A DNA stretch of 64,000 nucleotides from Anaerococcus mediterraneensis (GTDB taxonomy: Bacteria > Bacillota > Clostridia > Tissierellales > Peptoniphilaceae), in contig NZ_LT635772.1 in NCBI RefSeq assembly GCF_900128415.1, positions 372,001 through 436,000 on the forward strand, written 5' to 3'. The first letter of the stretch is position 1. Each line of letters opens with the position of its first letter. The translations under genes and the position numbers were made by a program. Below are positions 51,087-60,586 of the stretch, one piece after another. The notes beneath the pieces were generated by a model. The model saw nothing but the letters and a program-made list of their open reading frames with translations. It was not told the origin of the DNA and searched no databases.

Positions 51087-52433
51087 TCTGTCTTCTAGAT
51101 TTATGTATTCTTTTACTTGACTTAGGGACTTGTAGGCTGGTCTTATAATTTTTGTATCTGCGATCTGCTCCAGCCTATGGGCTGACCATCCTACTGTTCT
51201 GGCTATGGCAAAGCATGGCAGGTAGAGTTCTTTTGGTATTTCTAGCATATCATAGACTAGGCCTGAGTACAAGTCGACATTGGCGCATGGAGGATAGGCC
51301 CTGCCAAACTTTTCTTGGATGAGTTTTTGGCCAATTTTTTCTACATTTTCTACAAAAAGAAAATCTGCTTCTCTTCCCTTGATCTTAGCCAAGTCCCTTG
51401 CTTTTTCTTTTAAAAGAGTGGCCCTTGGGTCTGATAGGGTATAGACAGCATGGCCCAAACCGTAGATTAGTCCCTGGCCGTCAAAGGCTTTTTTGTCTAG
51501 GATTTTTTCTAGGTAGGCCTCTATTTCTTTTTTATCTCCTGTATTTGCTATATTTTCTTTTATATTATCAAGCATCTGGCTTACTTTTATATTTGCTCCC
51601 CCGTGTCTTGGCCCTTTTAGAGAGGCAAGGCCAGCTGCCATTGCAGAGTAGGAGTCAGTCCCTGATGATGATACAACGTGGGTTGCAAAGGCAGAGTTAT
51701 TTCCGCCGCCGTGCTCTGCATGGACTATCAAAAGTAGGTCTAGGATTTGTGCTTCTTCTCTAGTATATATTTGATCGATCCTAAGCATAGCTAGGATGTT
51801 TTCTGCTATGGTTTTTTCTGGGTCTGGATTGTGGATTACCAGGGATTTTTTATCAAAATTGTGGATTTTGACCTGGTAGGAATATATAGCTATGAGGGGG
51901 ATTTTTGAAATTAGGGATAAGGATTGTTTTAGGACATTTTTTGTATCAGTCCCATCTGGATTTTTATCATAGGTATAAAGGGCCAGCATAGACCTCATCA
52001 TCTTGTTCATTATATCAGAACCTGGGACCTTCATTATGGTATCTTCTATAAAATAAGCAGGTAATTTCCTCTGGTCAGCTAGGACATCTTTGAAAATCTC
52101 AAGCTCTTTTGCCTTTGGCAATTTATTAAAAAGCAAAAGATAGATTATCTCCTCAAAGCCAAGCCTATTTGTCCTTTCTACATCCCTTACAATTTTTGTT
52201 ATAGGATAGCCCCTGTAGAAAAGCTCTCCCTCGGCTGGGATTTTTTCCCCGTCTTTTATCTCATAACCGCAAACATCACCCACCTTGGTGACCCCAACGA
52301 GGACTCCGGTCCCATTTTTATTCCTAAGCCCTCTTTTTATATTATATTTTTCATAAATATCCCTATCTATGGTCGATTCTTTTTCTATTTTTTTTGCATA
52401 AGCCTTTAATTTTTCTTTTATATTCTTATTCAT
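51084..52433 (-). CDS. gltA: citrate synthase
   Basis: 449 residues. Active-site histidines lie in LLIVHAEHGGGNNSAF and GLGHAVYTLSDPRA, and SLKGPRHGGANIKV is present; these are diagnostic for citrate synthase. The protein is longer at the N-terminus than the minimal bacterial enzyme (a basic helical stretch of about 40 residues). It condenses oxaloacetate and acetyl-CoA. It starts three bases after the isocitrate dehydrogenase stop. The three-gene set gives a route to 2-oxoglutarate for glutamate synthesis. Confidence 0.9.
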   Translation of the reverse strand: MNKNIKEKLKAYAKKIEKESTIDRDIYEKYNIKRGLRNKNGTGVLVGVTKVGDVCGYEIKDGEKIPAEGELFYRGYPITKIVRDVERTNRLGFEEIIYLLLFNKLPKAKELEIFKDVLADQRKLPAYFIEDTIMKVPGSDIMNKMMRSMLALYTYDKNPDGTDTKNVLKQSLSLISKIPLIAIYSYQVKIHNFDKKSLVIHNPDPEKTIAENILAMLRIDQIYTREEAQILDLLLIVHAEHGGGNNSAFATHVVSSSGTDSYSAMAAGLASLKGPRHGGANIKVSQMLDNIKENIANTGDKKEIEAYLEKILDKKAFDGQGLIYGLGHAVYTLSDPRATLLKEKARDLAKIKGREADFLFVENVEKIGQKLIQEKFGRAYPPCANVDLYSGLVYDMLEIPKELYLPCFAIARTVGWSAHRLEQIADTKIIRPAYKSLSQVKEYINLEDR

Positions 52434-52436
52434 ATT

Positions 52437-53432
52437 CTATCCCAAATTTGAAATTATTATCTCACAAATCCCAGATGTAGTGTTTGTTCCGCCCAAATCT
52501 CTTGTATAATTTTTCTTATCAGATAGGCACTTATAGATGCTTGCTCTGACCTTTTCTGCCTGGTCTTTGTAGCCAATATCATCTAACATCAGACACATGG
52601 TCAAAAGCATGGCTATTGGATTTGCAAGGTTTTTGCCTGCTATATCTGGTGCAGATCCGTGGATTGATTCATAGATTGCAATGTCTTTTCCCTTGTTGAC
52701 TCCAGGCATGAGGCCAAGCCCACCGACAAGTCCTGCTCCAAGGTCTGATAAAATATCCCCGTAGAGATTTTCTGTAACTATGACATCAAAACGCCCAGGG
52801 TTCATAACCATCTGCATGGCGGTATTGTCAACCAAAAGCTCTTCAAATTCTATATCTGGATAAGCTTTGGCAACTTCCCTACCGACTTCTAGAAAAAGCC
52901 CATCAGAAAGTTTCATTATATTAGCCTTGGTAATGATACTTACTTTTTTTCTATTATTTTCTCTTGCAAAATCAAAGGCCTTTTTTATTATCCTTTGGGA
53001 CTTATCCCTAGTTATGACCTTTATAGAATGAGCCTCGTCAGGAGAGATTTGTTTTTCAATGCCTGCATATAGGTCTTCGGTATTTTCCCTAAAGATCACC
53101 ATATCAACCCCATCAAATTTTAGGTCCAAAGGACCTGGAGCCTTTATGGGTCTGATGTTGGCAAAAAGATCGAATTTCTTCCTGAGCTCTACATTTATAG
53201 ACCTAAATCCATGGCCAATTGGTGTTGTGATTGGGCCCTTTATGGCTATTTTATTTTTTTCTATAGAATCAAAAAGCCTTTGGGGAATATAGACTCCCTC
53301 TTTTTCAAAAATGCTAAGACCAGCGTTTATTTCTTCAAATTCTATATCTATTTCTAGAGCATCGACCACTTTTTTCATAACTTCTGTGATCTCTGGACCT
53401 ATGCCATCGCCCTTTATAAGTGTGATTTTCAT
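52437..53432 (-). CDS. icd: isocitrate dehydrogenase (NAD-type)
   Basis: 331 residues of the isocitrate/isopropylmalate dehydrogenase family. It shows GDGIGPEI, the substrate loop NVELRKKFDLFANIRP, RENTEDLYAGIE and the metal-binding LVDNTAMQMV...NLYGDILSD. RENTEDLYAGIE and the operon (aconitase before, citrate synthase after) favour isocitrate over isopropylmalate. The short size and sequence fit NAD-dependent homologues. The start overlaps the aconitase stop by four bases. Confidence 0.87.
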   Translation of the reverse strand: MKITLIKGDGIGPEITEVMKKVVDALEIDIEFEEINAGLSIFEKEGVYIPQRLFDSIEKNKIAIKGPITTPIGHGFRSINVELRKKFDLFANIRPIKAPGPLDLKFDGVDMVIFRENTEDLYAGIEKQISPDEAHSIKVITRDKSQRIIKKAFDFARENNRKKVSIITKANIMKLSDGLFLEVGREVAKAYPDIEFEELLVDNTAMQMVMNPGRFDVIVTENLYGDILSDLGAGLVGGLGLMPGVNKGKDIAIYESIHGSAPDIAGKNLANPIAMLLTMCLMLDDIGYKDQAEKVRASIYKCLSDKKNYTRDLGGTNTTSGICEIIISNLG

Positions 53433-55366
53433 TTTGCCTCCAAGTCTAGGTTTTTGGCGTAGTTTAGGTAGCCGCCTTGGATAAGGATCTCTTTTTCCCT
53501 ATCAGAAAGGTCTGACTTCAATTTTATTTTTATACTTTTGCTGATATTTTCTAGGATAAATTCTCCATTTTCTATCGAATTTTTCATATCAGATATTTTT
53601 ACCTGGTCATTTTCATCTATTTTGTCATAGTCTTCGCCATTTACAAATTCCAATGGCAAAATCGCATTGTTTATGAGGTTGGACCTGTGGATTCTGGCAA
53701 AAGATTTGGCCACTACTGCCTTGATGCCCAGATACAAAGGTATGAGGGCTGCGTGTTCTCTGGATGATCCCTGGCCGTAGTTTTCGCCTGCAACAATGAT
53801 CCCCCCGCCATTTGCTTGGCATCTTTTTTTGAAATCGTCAATCTTGGTTGTAAAGGCAAAGTTTGAAAGATATTCAATATTTGACCTAAATGGTAAAAGA
53901 TGAGCATTTGAAGGACAAATATCATCAGTTGTGATCCCATCCCCTGCTTTGTATATTACTTTTTTATCTATATCGCTCGCCTTATCTGCTTTTGGAAAAG
54001 GCTTGATATTTTTGCCCTTGACTGTTTCTTTTATCCTCTTTGATAGGTCTTTTTCAGGCTCAATAAAATAAGCATCTGTATGGTTGAAACTTACATTTTT
54101 GTCAAAATCTTCTTTATAATCGACCTCTCCCGGATCTACTATAAAGCCAGCAATAGCACTTGCTGCACAGGTTTCTGGACTTGCTAGATAGATTTTGGCA
54201 TCCATAGTGCCTGACCTTCCCTCAAAATTTCTATTAAAGGACCTGAGAGAAACCCCTCCTGATTTTGGTGCCTGGCCCATGCCTATACAAGGTCCGCAAC
54301 CAGATTCTAAAACCCTGGCACCCGCCTTGATAATAGTAGCAAGAGCCCCATTTTCTGAAATTTTTTCTAAAATAGTAGCAGATCCTGGGGAAATAACCAA
54401 GGATACATCAGGATGGACTTTTTTGCCATCTAGGATAGCTGCCACCTTCATCAAATCCATATAAGAAGAGTTTGTACAAGATCCAATAGCCACCTGGTCA
54501 AGCTTTATTTTTCCAAGATCAGATACCTTTTCGTATTGGTCAGGAAAATGTGGTTTGGCAACAGCCGGCTCGATTTTTGATAAGTCTATTTCTAAAGTTT
54601 CATCATAGTCTGCATCAGAATCTGCAGATAATTCTAGGTAGTCTGCCTCCCTATTTTGGCTTATAAGATAGGCTTTGGTATTTTCATCTGATGGGAAAAT
54701 CGAAGTTGTTGCCCCAAGTTCTGCCCCCATATTGCAAATAGTTGCCCTATCTGTCACAGAAAGCGACTTCACTCCCTCTCCAGTGTATTCCATGATATAG
54801 CCTGTTCCGCCCTTGACAGTTAGCTTGCCAAGGATATACAAAATCACATCCTTGGCATTGGCAGATGCTTTTAGGGTCTTTGTCAAATTGACCCTATAAA
54901 TCTTTGGCACCTTCAAAAAATAAAAGCCCTTGGCCATAGCTACCGCCACCTCAAGACCACCAGCTCCTATAGCAAGTTGGCCAAGGCCGCCCCCTGTTGG
55001 AGTGTGGGAATCAGATCCTAAAAGAGTAGAGCCAGGTTTGGCAAACTGCTCTAGGTTGACCTGGTGGCAAATCCCGCCGCCTGCCTTGGAAAATCTGATC
55101 CCAAACTTGTTGGCAGCTGACTTTATAAATTCGTGGTCATCGGCATTTTCAAAACCCGCCTGCAAAATATTGTGGTCTATGTAGGCAACAGAGTTTTCTG
55201 TCGCCACATCCTCTATGTCCATGGCCTCTAGCTGCAAATAAGCCATAGTCCCAGTAGAATCCTGGGTTAGGGTCTGGTCGATCTTTATTGCGACCTCCTT
55301 GCCTGTGACAAGTTGTCCCTTCAACAAATGATTTTTTAATATTTTCATAGCTAATGATAAGCCCAT
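53429..55366 (-). CDS. acnA: aconitate hydratase
   Basis: 645 residues from the ATG at 55364-55366, which follows AAGGGG; a longer frame exists upstream without a site. Cluster cysteines lie in IGSCTNSSYMDL and SGCGPCIGMGQAP; the substrate segment GSDSHTPTGGG and the C-terminal swivel-domain GENYGQGSSREHAALIP are present. The length matches the clostridial monomeric form rather than the 890-residue AcnA. It isomerises citrate to isocitrate through a [4Fe-4S] cluster and opens the acn-icd-gltA operon. Confidence 0.92.
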   Translation of the reverse strand: MGLSLAMKILKNHLLKGQLVTGKEVAIKIDQTLTQDSTGTMAYLQLEAMDIEDVATENSVAYIDHNILQAGFENADDHEFIKSAANKFGIRFSKAGGGICHQVNLEQFAKPGSTLLGSDSHTPTGGGLGQLAIGAGGLEVAVAMAKGFYFLKVPKIYRVNLTKTLKASANAKDVILYILGKLTVKGGTGYIMEYTGEGVKSLSVTDRATICNMGAELGATTSIFPSDENTKAYLISQNREADYLELSADSDADYDETLEIDLSKIEPAVAKPHFPDQYEKVSDLGKIKLDQVAIGSCTNSSYMDLMKVAAILDGKKVHPDVSLVISPGSATILEKISENGALATIIKAGARVLESGCGPCIGMGQAPKSGGVSLRSFNRNFEGRSGTMDAKIYLASPETCAASAIAGFIVDPGEVDYKEDFDKNVSFNHTDAYFIEPEKDLSKRIKETVKGKNIKPFPKADKASDIDKKVIYKAGDGITTDDICPSNAHLLPFRSNIEYLSNFAFTTKIDDFKKRCQANGGGIIVAGENYGQGSSREHAALIPLYLGIKAVVAKSFARIHRSNLINNAILPLEFVNGEDYDKIDENDQVKISDMKNSIENGEFILENISKSIKIKLKSDLSDREKEILIQGGYLNYAKNLDLEAK

Positions 55367-55493
55367 AATAATCCCCTTCAATCTATTTAATGTATTATTG
55401 TAATTATGGTTAATTATACTTTTATTTTGATTTTTTCCCATTTTATTATCAAAACCATATTATAAACTTAGAAAATTTAGCAAACAAAAAAGC

Positions 55494-55716
55494 ACTTAGC
55501 TTTTATTTCTAAGTGCTCACCTTATTTACAAATCACAAAAATATTTGTTTTATAAATTAAAATATTAAAAACTAATAAACAAATCCCTAATTCGTGGGAT
55601 TCCTCGTCACCTCGACCTCGCTCGGGGTAAACTCTCTAAAGGCTTATCTGTCGGAATGACCTTGGATTATATACTTTGTCTACGCTCTTAAAACTTAGCT
55701 TTTATTTCTAAGTGCT
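55494..55716. mobile_element. MITE-like element, copy D, with exact 24-bp target duplication
   Basis: Element 55518-55692 (175 bp) shares the right-hand part of copies A and C (AATCCC...ATTCGTGGGATTCCTCGTC and GTCGGAATGACCTTGGATTATATACTTTGTCTACG), with a diverged left end. The flanks 55494-55517 and 55693-55716 are identical 24-mers that span the hairpin CACTTAG-loop-CTAAGTG, that is, the terminator downstream of the Pht-like gene. Confidence 0.82.
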
Positions 55717-55731
55717 TTTTGTAATTTTAGC

Positions 55732-58056
55732 TTACTTTAGGCTGTAGTACCATCTTCCATCTGTTCCTTGGAAGAGATCGTATGAATCTTTTGAATGGTT
55801 ATTTTCTAGGGCTTTTTTAGCAGCCTTTTCTGCTTCTTCTTTGCTTGCAAAACCGTCTTGGGCTTTTTCTAAGTTTTCTTCTTTCTCTTTTTTATCTATC
55901 TCTTGCTTTTCCACCTTATTTTCTGGCTCTTTTTTCCCTTCTTCTGCTTTCGAATTTTCTTCTGAAGGAATTTCCGATTTGTTTTCTTCAGCATTTTCAT
56001 TAGAAGGATTTTCTTCTTCCTTTTTATCTGGATTTTCTTCACTAGTTTCTTCTTTTTTCATCTCTGGAAGCTTGCCTTTTTTATAGACTATCTTGCCATC
56101 AACATCTTCAAAATCGCTTATATGGAAAGTGAAGTTGCTTGAGCCAAATACATGGAAGTTTAGCTCTATATTATCTACATCTGCTTCAGGATATTCTCTT
56201 TTCAACATTTGAATAATATTATATCTTAGGATTTCAGATTTTTCGTCGTCATAGTCATTTCCTATTTTTTCATCTGGATTTTCCATTTTGTATTTTAAGG
56301 TTGCGACTATATCTTTGGCAGTGAATTCTCCAAGCTCTCCAGCTTTTTCCATTTTTACCAAGTCTTCTATACTTAGGTAGTGGTAGTGGTCACCATGGAG
56401 CCAGTAGAATACATTGCCGCCCTTGTATTGGCCGCCTGGTCCAAAGGCAGGTTTTTCATCTTTTATTCGTCCATAGCTATTCATTTCGTTGAACCTACTA
56501 TCAAAGATTTTTTCAATTCCTGGGATTTTTTTAGCGTTTACGCTATCGTAGGTAAATAGATCATCATCCCCGACTTCTACATTTGAATAGTCTTTTGATT
56601 CGTCTATATATTCGGCATTTGGGTAGTGGGATTTTGGATTTTCTGTGACTACCCCTATTTCTTCATCACCCTTGTATAGGTGCCAGTGGTCTCCGTGGCT
56701 TACTATTTTTGTAACCCCTTCTGGCCACTTAAATTCATCTTTATTCTTCTCTTCATCTCCGTGGCTTCCCTCATAGTGGCCAAAGTTTGCATGTGGGTAG
56801 ATATCTTGTGGGTTTACATGAGTCACACCTTCATTGCCTTTTGAGTCATAAATATGGTAATGGTCACCATGTTTTAGTATTTTTACAATATCGTATCGGT
56901 CTACTTTTTCCTTGCCTAGGATGTTTGTAATTTTTAAGTTTTCTATCTTTGAAAGCCTATCTAATTCTTTATTGTTTGAATTGCCTGTGCTTGCATCATC
57001 TCCTGTTTTTCCTTGGCTTTTGTTTTCTTTTTTATCTTCTTTTTCATCTCCGTGGCTACCGACATAGGTTCCTATTGGCACATCTGGATAAAGACCTGAT
57101 GGATCTCCATAGCTTATATACTCTTGTCCATCTGCTGTATAGATGTGGTAGTGGTCGCCGTGTTTTAGGATGCTCACTACATTATGAGTTTTTTTATTTT
57201 CTTCTACTTTTACCAGCTTGTCAGCTTCTACTAGTTTATCAGAGTTTTCCTTCTTATCTTTTATACCGGCCGCTTTTTTCTTAGCTTGGTTTTCCTTATC
57301 CTCTTTGAGAATCTGTGCTATCATATTTTTCCTATCGCCATGGTTACCTTCATATAGACCATAAGATGCATTTGGATAGAGGGCTCTTGGGTCTTCGTAG
57401 GTCACAAACTCATTGCCCTTTGATGTATAAATATGGTAGTGGTCACCGTGTTTTAGGATTTTTATAACTCTTTCGTCGTCTTTTTCGATCTTTTCTTTTA
57501 CTTTTTTAGTTTCTCCTATTTTTTGTGTTTTGCTCTTGCTTCTATTTGCTTGTCCATGGCTTCCTACATAAGTCCCTATTTTTATGTTCGGAAATAAGGC
57601 TGATGGGTCTTCATAGGTAAGGTATTCACTCCCATCTGCCAGATAAACGTGGTAATGGTCGCCGTGTTTTTTAATAGCCACTACATTTTTGTTTTTTAGT
57701 TGGCTTTTTCCTACAACACTGACCATTTCAAAATTAGAATTATCCTTAATTTGGTTTGGATCTGAGTAGGTTATTTTTTCCCTACCATCCTTGGTAAATA
57801 CATGCCAGTGGTCACCGTGTTTTACAACTTTGACTATATCGTCCTTTTTAATTTCAGCATCTACCAAGACTTCTGTTGTCTTATCTTTTTTGATACTGGT
57901 TTTCTTAGCTTCGTATATTATTTGTTGGCTTTTTTTGCTAGATTTATCTAAAAAATTTTCTTCTTTTTTATTTTTAAAAATGGAGCATGAGCTTAGGCTT
58001 GTTGCAAAAAGGCAAGCAAGTAAGACAGCCCTTCCTATATTTTTCTTATCTTTCAT
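55732..58056 (-). CDS. Pht-like histidine-triad lipoprotein
   Basis: 774 residues. Lipobox LSSC (cysteine 24). The repeated zinc motif HGDHxH occurs seven times, near residues 80, 132, 205, 302, 399, 455 and 555, most followed by a (L/I)YP.A/V..G.Y.G.HG unit, as in streptococcal Pht proteins. A Glu/Lys-rich linker (about 660-735) precedes a short C-terminal EEAEKAAKKAL...GRWYYSLK module. Pht proteins capture Zn2+ at the surface and pass it to AdcA-type binding proteins. The gene starts 10 bp after adcB, which supports that role. Confidence 0.88.
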   Translation of the reverse strand: MKDKKNIGRAVLLACLFATSLSSCSIFKNKKEENFLDKSSKKSQQIIYEAKKTSIKKDKTTEVLVDAEIKKDDIVKVVKHGDHWHVFTKDGREKITYSDPNQIKDNSNFEMVSVVGKSQLKNKNVVAIKKHGDHYHVYLADGSEYLTYEDPSALFPNIKIGTYVGSHGQANRSKSKTQKIGETKKVKEKIEKDDERVIKILKHGDHYHIYTSKGNEFVTYEDPRALYPNASYGLYEGNHGDRKNMIAQILKEDKENQAKKKAAGIKDKKENSDKLVEADKLVKVEENKKTHNVVSILKHGDHYHIYTADGQEYISYGDPSGLYPDVPIGTYVGSHGDEKEDKKENKSQGKTGDDASTGNSNNKELDRLSKIENLKITNILGKEKVDRYDIVKILKHGDHYHIYDSKGNEGVTHVNPQDIYPHANFGHYEGSHGDEEKNKDEFKWPEGVTKIVSHGDHWHLYKGDEEIGVVTENPKSHYPNAEYIDESKDYSNVEVGDDDLFTYDSVNAKKIPGIEKIFDSRFNEMNSYGRIKDEKPAFGPGGQYKGGNVFYWLHGDHYHYLSIEDLVKMEKAGELGEFTAKDIVATLKYKMENPDEKIGNDYDDEKSEILRYNIIQMLKREYPEADVDNIELNFHVFGSSNFTFHISDFEDVDGKIVYKKGKLPEMKKEETSEENPDKKEEENPSNENAEENKSEIPSEENSKAEEGKKEPENKVEKQEIDKKEKEENLEKAQDGFASKEEAEKAAKKALENNHSKDSYDLFQGTDGRWYYSLK

Positions 58057-58066
58057 TTTTTCTCCT

Positions 58067-58861
58067 TTATTTTCTCTTTATAACTAGGCTAATAACCAGC
58101 CATATGACTGATATTAGTACTATTACAGAGCCTGGTTTTAGGTCTAGGTAATAGGAAATTATTAGGCCTAGGCATACAAAAATCATAGAAAATCCTATAG
58201 ATAAAAACAGAGTATTCTTATAAGTTTTTGTATATTGCATGGCACAAATGCTTGGTATGACCAAGATAGATGAAACTATCAGAGACCCTATGGTTCTGGC
58301 TGATATTGATACTGTAATAGCTGTCAAAAATGTAATAAATAGATTAATTATCCTGGTGTTTATTCCCATAATCTTTGCCGCTTGTTGGTCAAAGATTGTT
58401 AGATAGAGACTTTTGTATAAAATTGTATAAGCAGCTAGTACAAAAATAGCAACTCCTATTACAAGATAAAATTCCTCATCAGAAATTGTAACAATTGAAC
58501 CAAATAGATATGACGATATCGTATTGGTATTTTTTACCATAGATGAAAATATCCCCGCAAGACCAATAGACGCCGCCAAGATAATAACTGTTGAAATTTC
58601 CTGATATGACCTTAATTTGCTCCTGATTAGCTCGATAGAAAGACCTGCCAAAAGACAGGCAATAATCGCAGCAAGAATCGGGCTAAAACCAAAGGCCAGC
58701 CCTATAGTAAGACCAGCTAGTGATGAATGAGATAGGGTATCCCCTATCATCGATAGTCTTTTAAGGAGCACAATTTGTCCCATACAAGGCAAAATCAAGG
58801 CCAAAAGCCCTCCAACTATAAAGGCCCTTTGCATAAATTCATATTCTAATATATCTAGCAT
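58067..58861 (-). CDS. adcB: zinc ABC transporter permease (AdcB/ZnuB-like)
   Basis: 264 residues with seven or more hydrophobic helices and the conserved ABC-3 family segments MGQIVLLKRLSMIGDTLSHSSLAGL and RTIGSLIVSSILVIPSICA. ABC-3 permeases move Zn2+ or Mn2+. Six bases separate it from adcC. Zinc is favoured over manganese by the histidine-triad protein encoded next. Confidence 0.88.
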   Translation of the reverse strand: MLDILEYEFMQRAFIVGGLLALILPCMGQIVLLKRLSMIGDTLSHSSLAGLTIGLAFGFSPILAAIIACLLAGLSIELIRSKLRSYQEISTVIILAASIGLAGIFSSMVKNTNTISSYLFGSIVTISDEEFYLVIGVAIFVLAAYTILYKSLYLTIFDQQAAKIMGINTRIINLFITFLTAITVSISARTIGSLIVSSILVIPSICAMQYTKTYKNTLFLSIGFSMIFVCLGLIISYYLDLKPGSVIVLISVIWLVISLVIKRK

Positions 58862-58867
58862 AAAACC

Positions 58868-59530
58868 TCACAAACTAAGCCTTTCTCTGCTTATTTTTTC
58901 TATTTTTCCCTTTTTTATCCTCAAAGCATAATCTACAAAAGATCCTGCCATATCAAGCTGGTGGGTAATTATCAAAATCGTCTTATTATCTTTTTTGAGA
59001 TTGATAAGGTCTTCAAAAAATTCTTTTGCAAAATCCTCATCTATACCTGTCGTAGGCTCATCAAGTAAGATAAGGCTGGCATCTTTTATTAGGGCAAGAC
59101 TTATAGCAAATCTTTGGATTTGCCCTCCTGATAATTCAGATAAAGACTTCTTTCTATGGTCATATAAGCCAAGCTTTTCCATAAGTTCTTTTGGATCTGA
59201 TTTCTTTTTTAGATAGGCAAGGTGGATTTTTATAGCCTCTTCAACACTTGTTGGGAAATTCCTATAAGATGCTACAGCATTTTGAGAAATATAGGCAAGG
59301 TCCCTATAATGATTGTCCTTTTTTATAGGGTCTCCAAATATCCTTATCTGACCTTGCGCAGCCTTTAATTCTCCCAATATAAGCTTCAGCAGGGTTGACT
59401 TGCCAACTCCATTTGCTCCAACCAGGGCCACAAAATCTCCCTCATTAACTTCAAAATTAAGATCATCAAGGATCAAATCCTTATCATAGGCAAATTTGAG
59501 ACCTTCTACCTTTATGACTTCTCTATTCAT
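58868..59530 (-). CDS. adcC: zinc ABC transporter ATP-binding protein (AdcC/ZnuC-like)
   Basis: 220 residues from the ATG at 59528-59530, inside the last codons of adcA. Walker A GANGVGKSTLLK, signature LSGGQIQR, Walker B LILLDEPTTGID and switch ITHQLD are complete. It powers the permease from the cytoplasmic side. The ribosome binding site is weak, consistent with coupling to adcA translation. Confidence 0.88.
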   Translation of the reverse strand: MNREVIKVEGLKFAYDKDLILDDLNFEVNEGDFVALVGANGVGKSTLLKLILGELKAAQGQIRIFGDPIKKDNHYRDLAYISQNAVASYRNFPTSVEEAIKIHLAYLKKKSDPKELMEKLGLYDHRKKSLSELSGGQIQRFAISLALIKDASLILLDEPTTGIDEDFAKEFFEDLINLKKDNKTILIITHQLDMAGSFVDYALRIKKGKIEKISRERLSL

Positions 59531-60464
59531 TGAAGGACTCAACCAGGGCCTTTAGATTTTCTTCCATAAGGCCAATATAGCCTTTTTCTATCATAGATTC
59601 GTCTAAGTTTTCCATTGTATAAAGAGTAGAAGTCTTGGTGCCAGTATTTTTTGCCAAAGTCTCAGCAACTTTTGGGGTTGCCTTGCCTTCAAAAAATATT
59701 GTTTTTATATTTTTATCTTTAACAAAATCTGCAATTGTCTTGAGATCTTTAGCAGATGGTTCTTCTTCAGGAGATATTCCTGTTACAGCCACTTGCTTTA
59801 GACCATAATCATCTGCTAGATAATTGAAAGCTGCATGGGAAACAACAAAATATTTCTCCTTATCCTTAACCTTGGAAAGCTCCTCTGTAAATTTATCATC
59901 AAGTTTATCAAATTTTGAAAGCACCTTATCCAGGTTTTCTTTGTAATAACCTTCGTTATCAGGATCCATAGCTGAAAGTTTCCTATAGATATTATCAACC
60001 ATAATTTTGGCGTTTTTTATAGAAAGCCAGGTGTGTGGATTTACCGAAGTCATATCAGAACCTTCCCCAGAAGAATCTAGCAGGGTAAGGCCAGCTGATA
60101 AATCTAAAAACTTATCATTATTCTTTATATTGTCCTTGAGGTCATCTATAAAAGACTCCATACCAGCCCCATTATAGGCTATCAAATCAGCATCTCCTAG
60201 ATCTTTCATAGCTTGGCTTGTCAGCTCAAAAGAATGGGGTTCATCACTAGTATCTATAATAGTCTTAACCTCAAACTTATCTCCTGCAATCATCTTAACA
60301 AACTCAGCCACAGGATAAAAACTAGCATAAATAGTCTTTTTATCCTCAGTTTTTTCTTCCTGAACTGGTTTATCTTTCATACTCTTATCGTCCTTGCCAC
60401 AAGCTGTCATAGAAATAAGGGCAAGGAGAAAAATAATAAATAAATTTCTAAATTTTTTGATCAT
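59523..60464 (-). CDS. adcA: zinc-binding lipoprotein (AdcA/ZnuA-like)
   Basis: 313 residues. Lipobox ISMTAC (cysteine 22). A cluster-9 metal-binding fold: ASFYPVAEFVKMI, a first histidine in DEPHSFELT, second in NPHTWLS, third in SHAAFNYLADDYG and the late FFEGKATPKVAETLAK acidic ligand. The His-rich loop usual in zinc-specific members is absent, so the loop function may be carried by the Pht-like protein. AAGGAGGAATT precedes the ATG. It is the first gene of the adcACB-pht operon. Confidence 0.9.
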   Translation of the reverse strand: MIKKFRNLFIIFLLALISMTACGKDDKSMKDKPVQEEKTEDKKTIYASFYPVAEFVKMIAGDKFEVKTIIDTSDEPHSFELTSQAMKDLGDADLIAYNGAGMESFIDDLKDNIKNNDKFLDLSAGLTLLDSSGEGSDMTSVNPHTWLSIKNAKIMVDNIYRKLSAMDPDNEGYYKENLDKVLSKFDKLDDKFTEELSKVKDKEKYFVVSHAAFNYLADDYGLKQVAVTGISPEEEPSAKDLKTIADFVKDKNIKTIFFEGKATPKVAETLAKNTGTKTSTLYTMENLDESMIEKGYIGLMEENLKALVESFNE

Positions 60465-60478
60465 AATTCCTCCTTATA

Positions 60479-60531
60479 TGCAAGTAACTTGCAACAGATA
60501 TAATCATACACCTATTGCAAGTGGTTCGCAA
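60479..60531 (-). promoter_or_regulatory. adc promoter with two palindromic operators
   Basis: On the minus strand TTGCGA (60526-60531) and TATGAT (60503-60508) are 17 bp apart. Palindrome TTGCAAGTGGTTCGCAA (60515-60531) covers the -35 and TGCAAGTAACTTGCA (60479-60493) lies downstream of the -10. Both share TGCAAGT..., which points to one zinc-responsive repressor (Zur- or AdcR-type); neither known consensus matches exactly. Confidence 0.7.
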
Positions 60532-60586
60532 TAGCAAAATATTTTTTTTGAAAATGACCTAAAATATATGCTTATAATAAAAAAAT

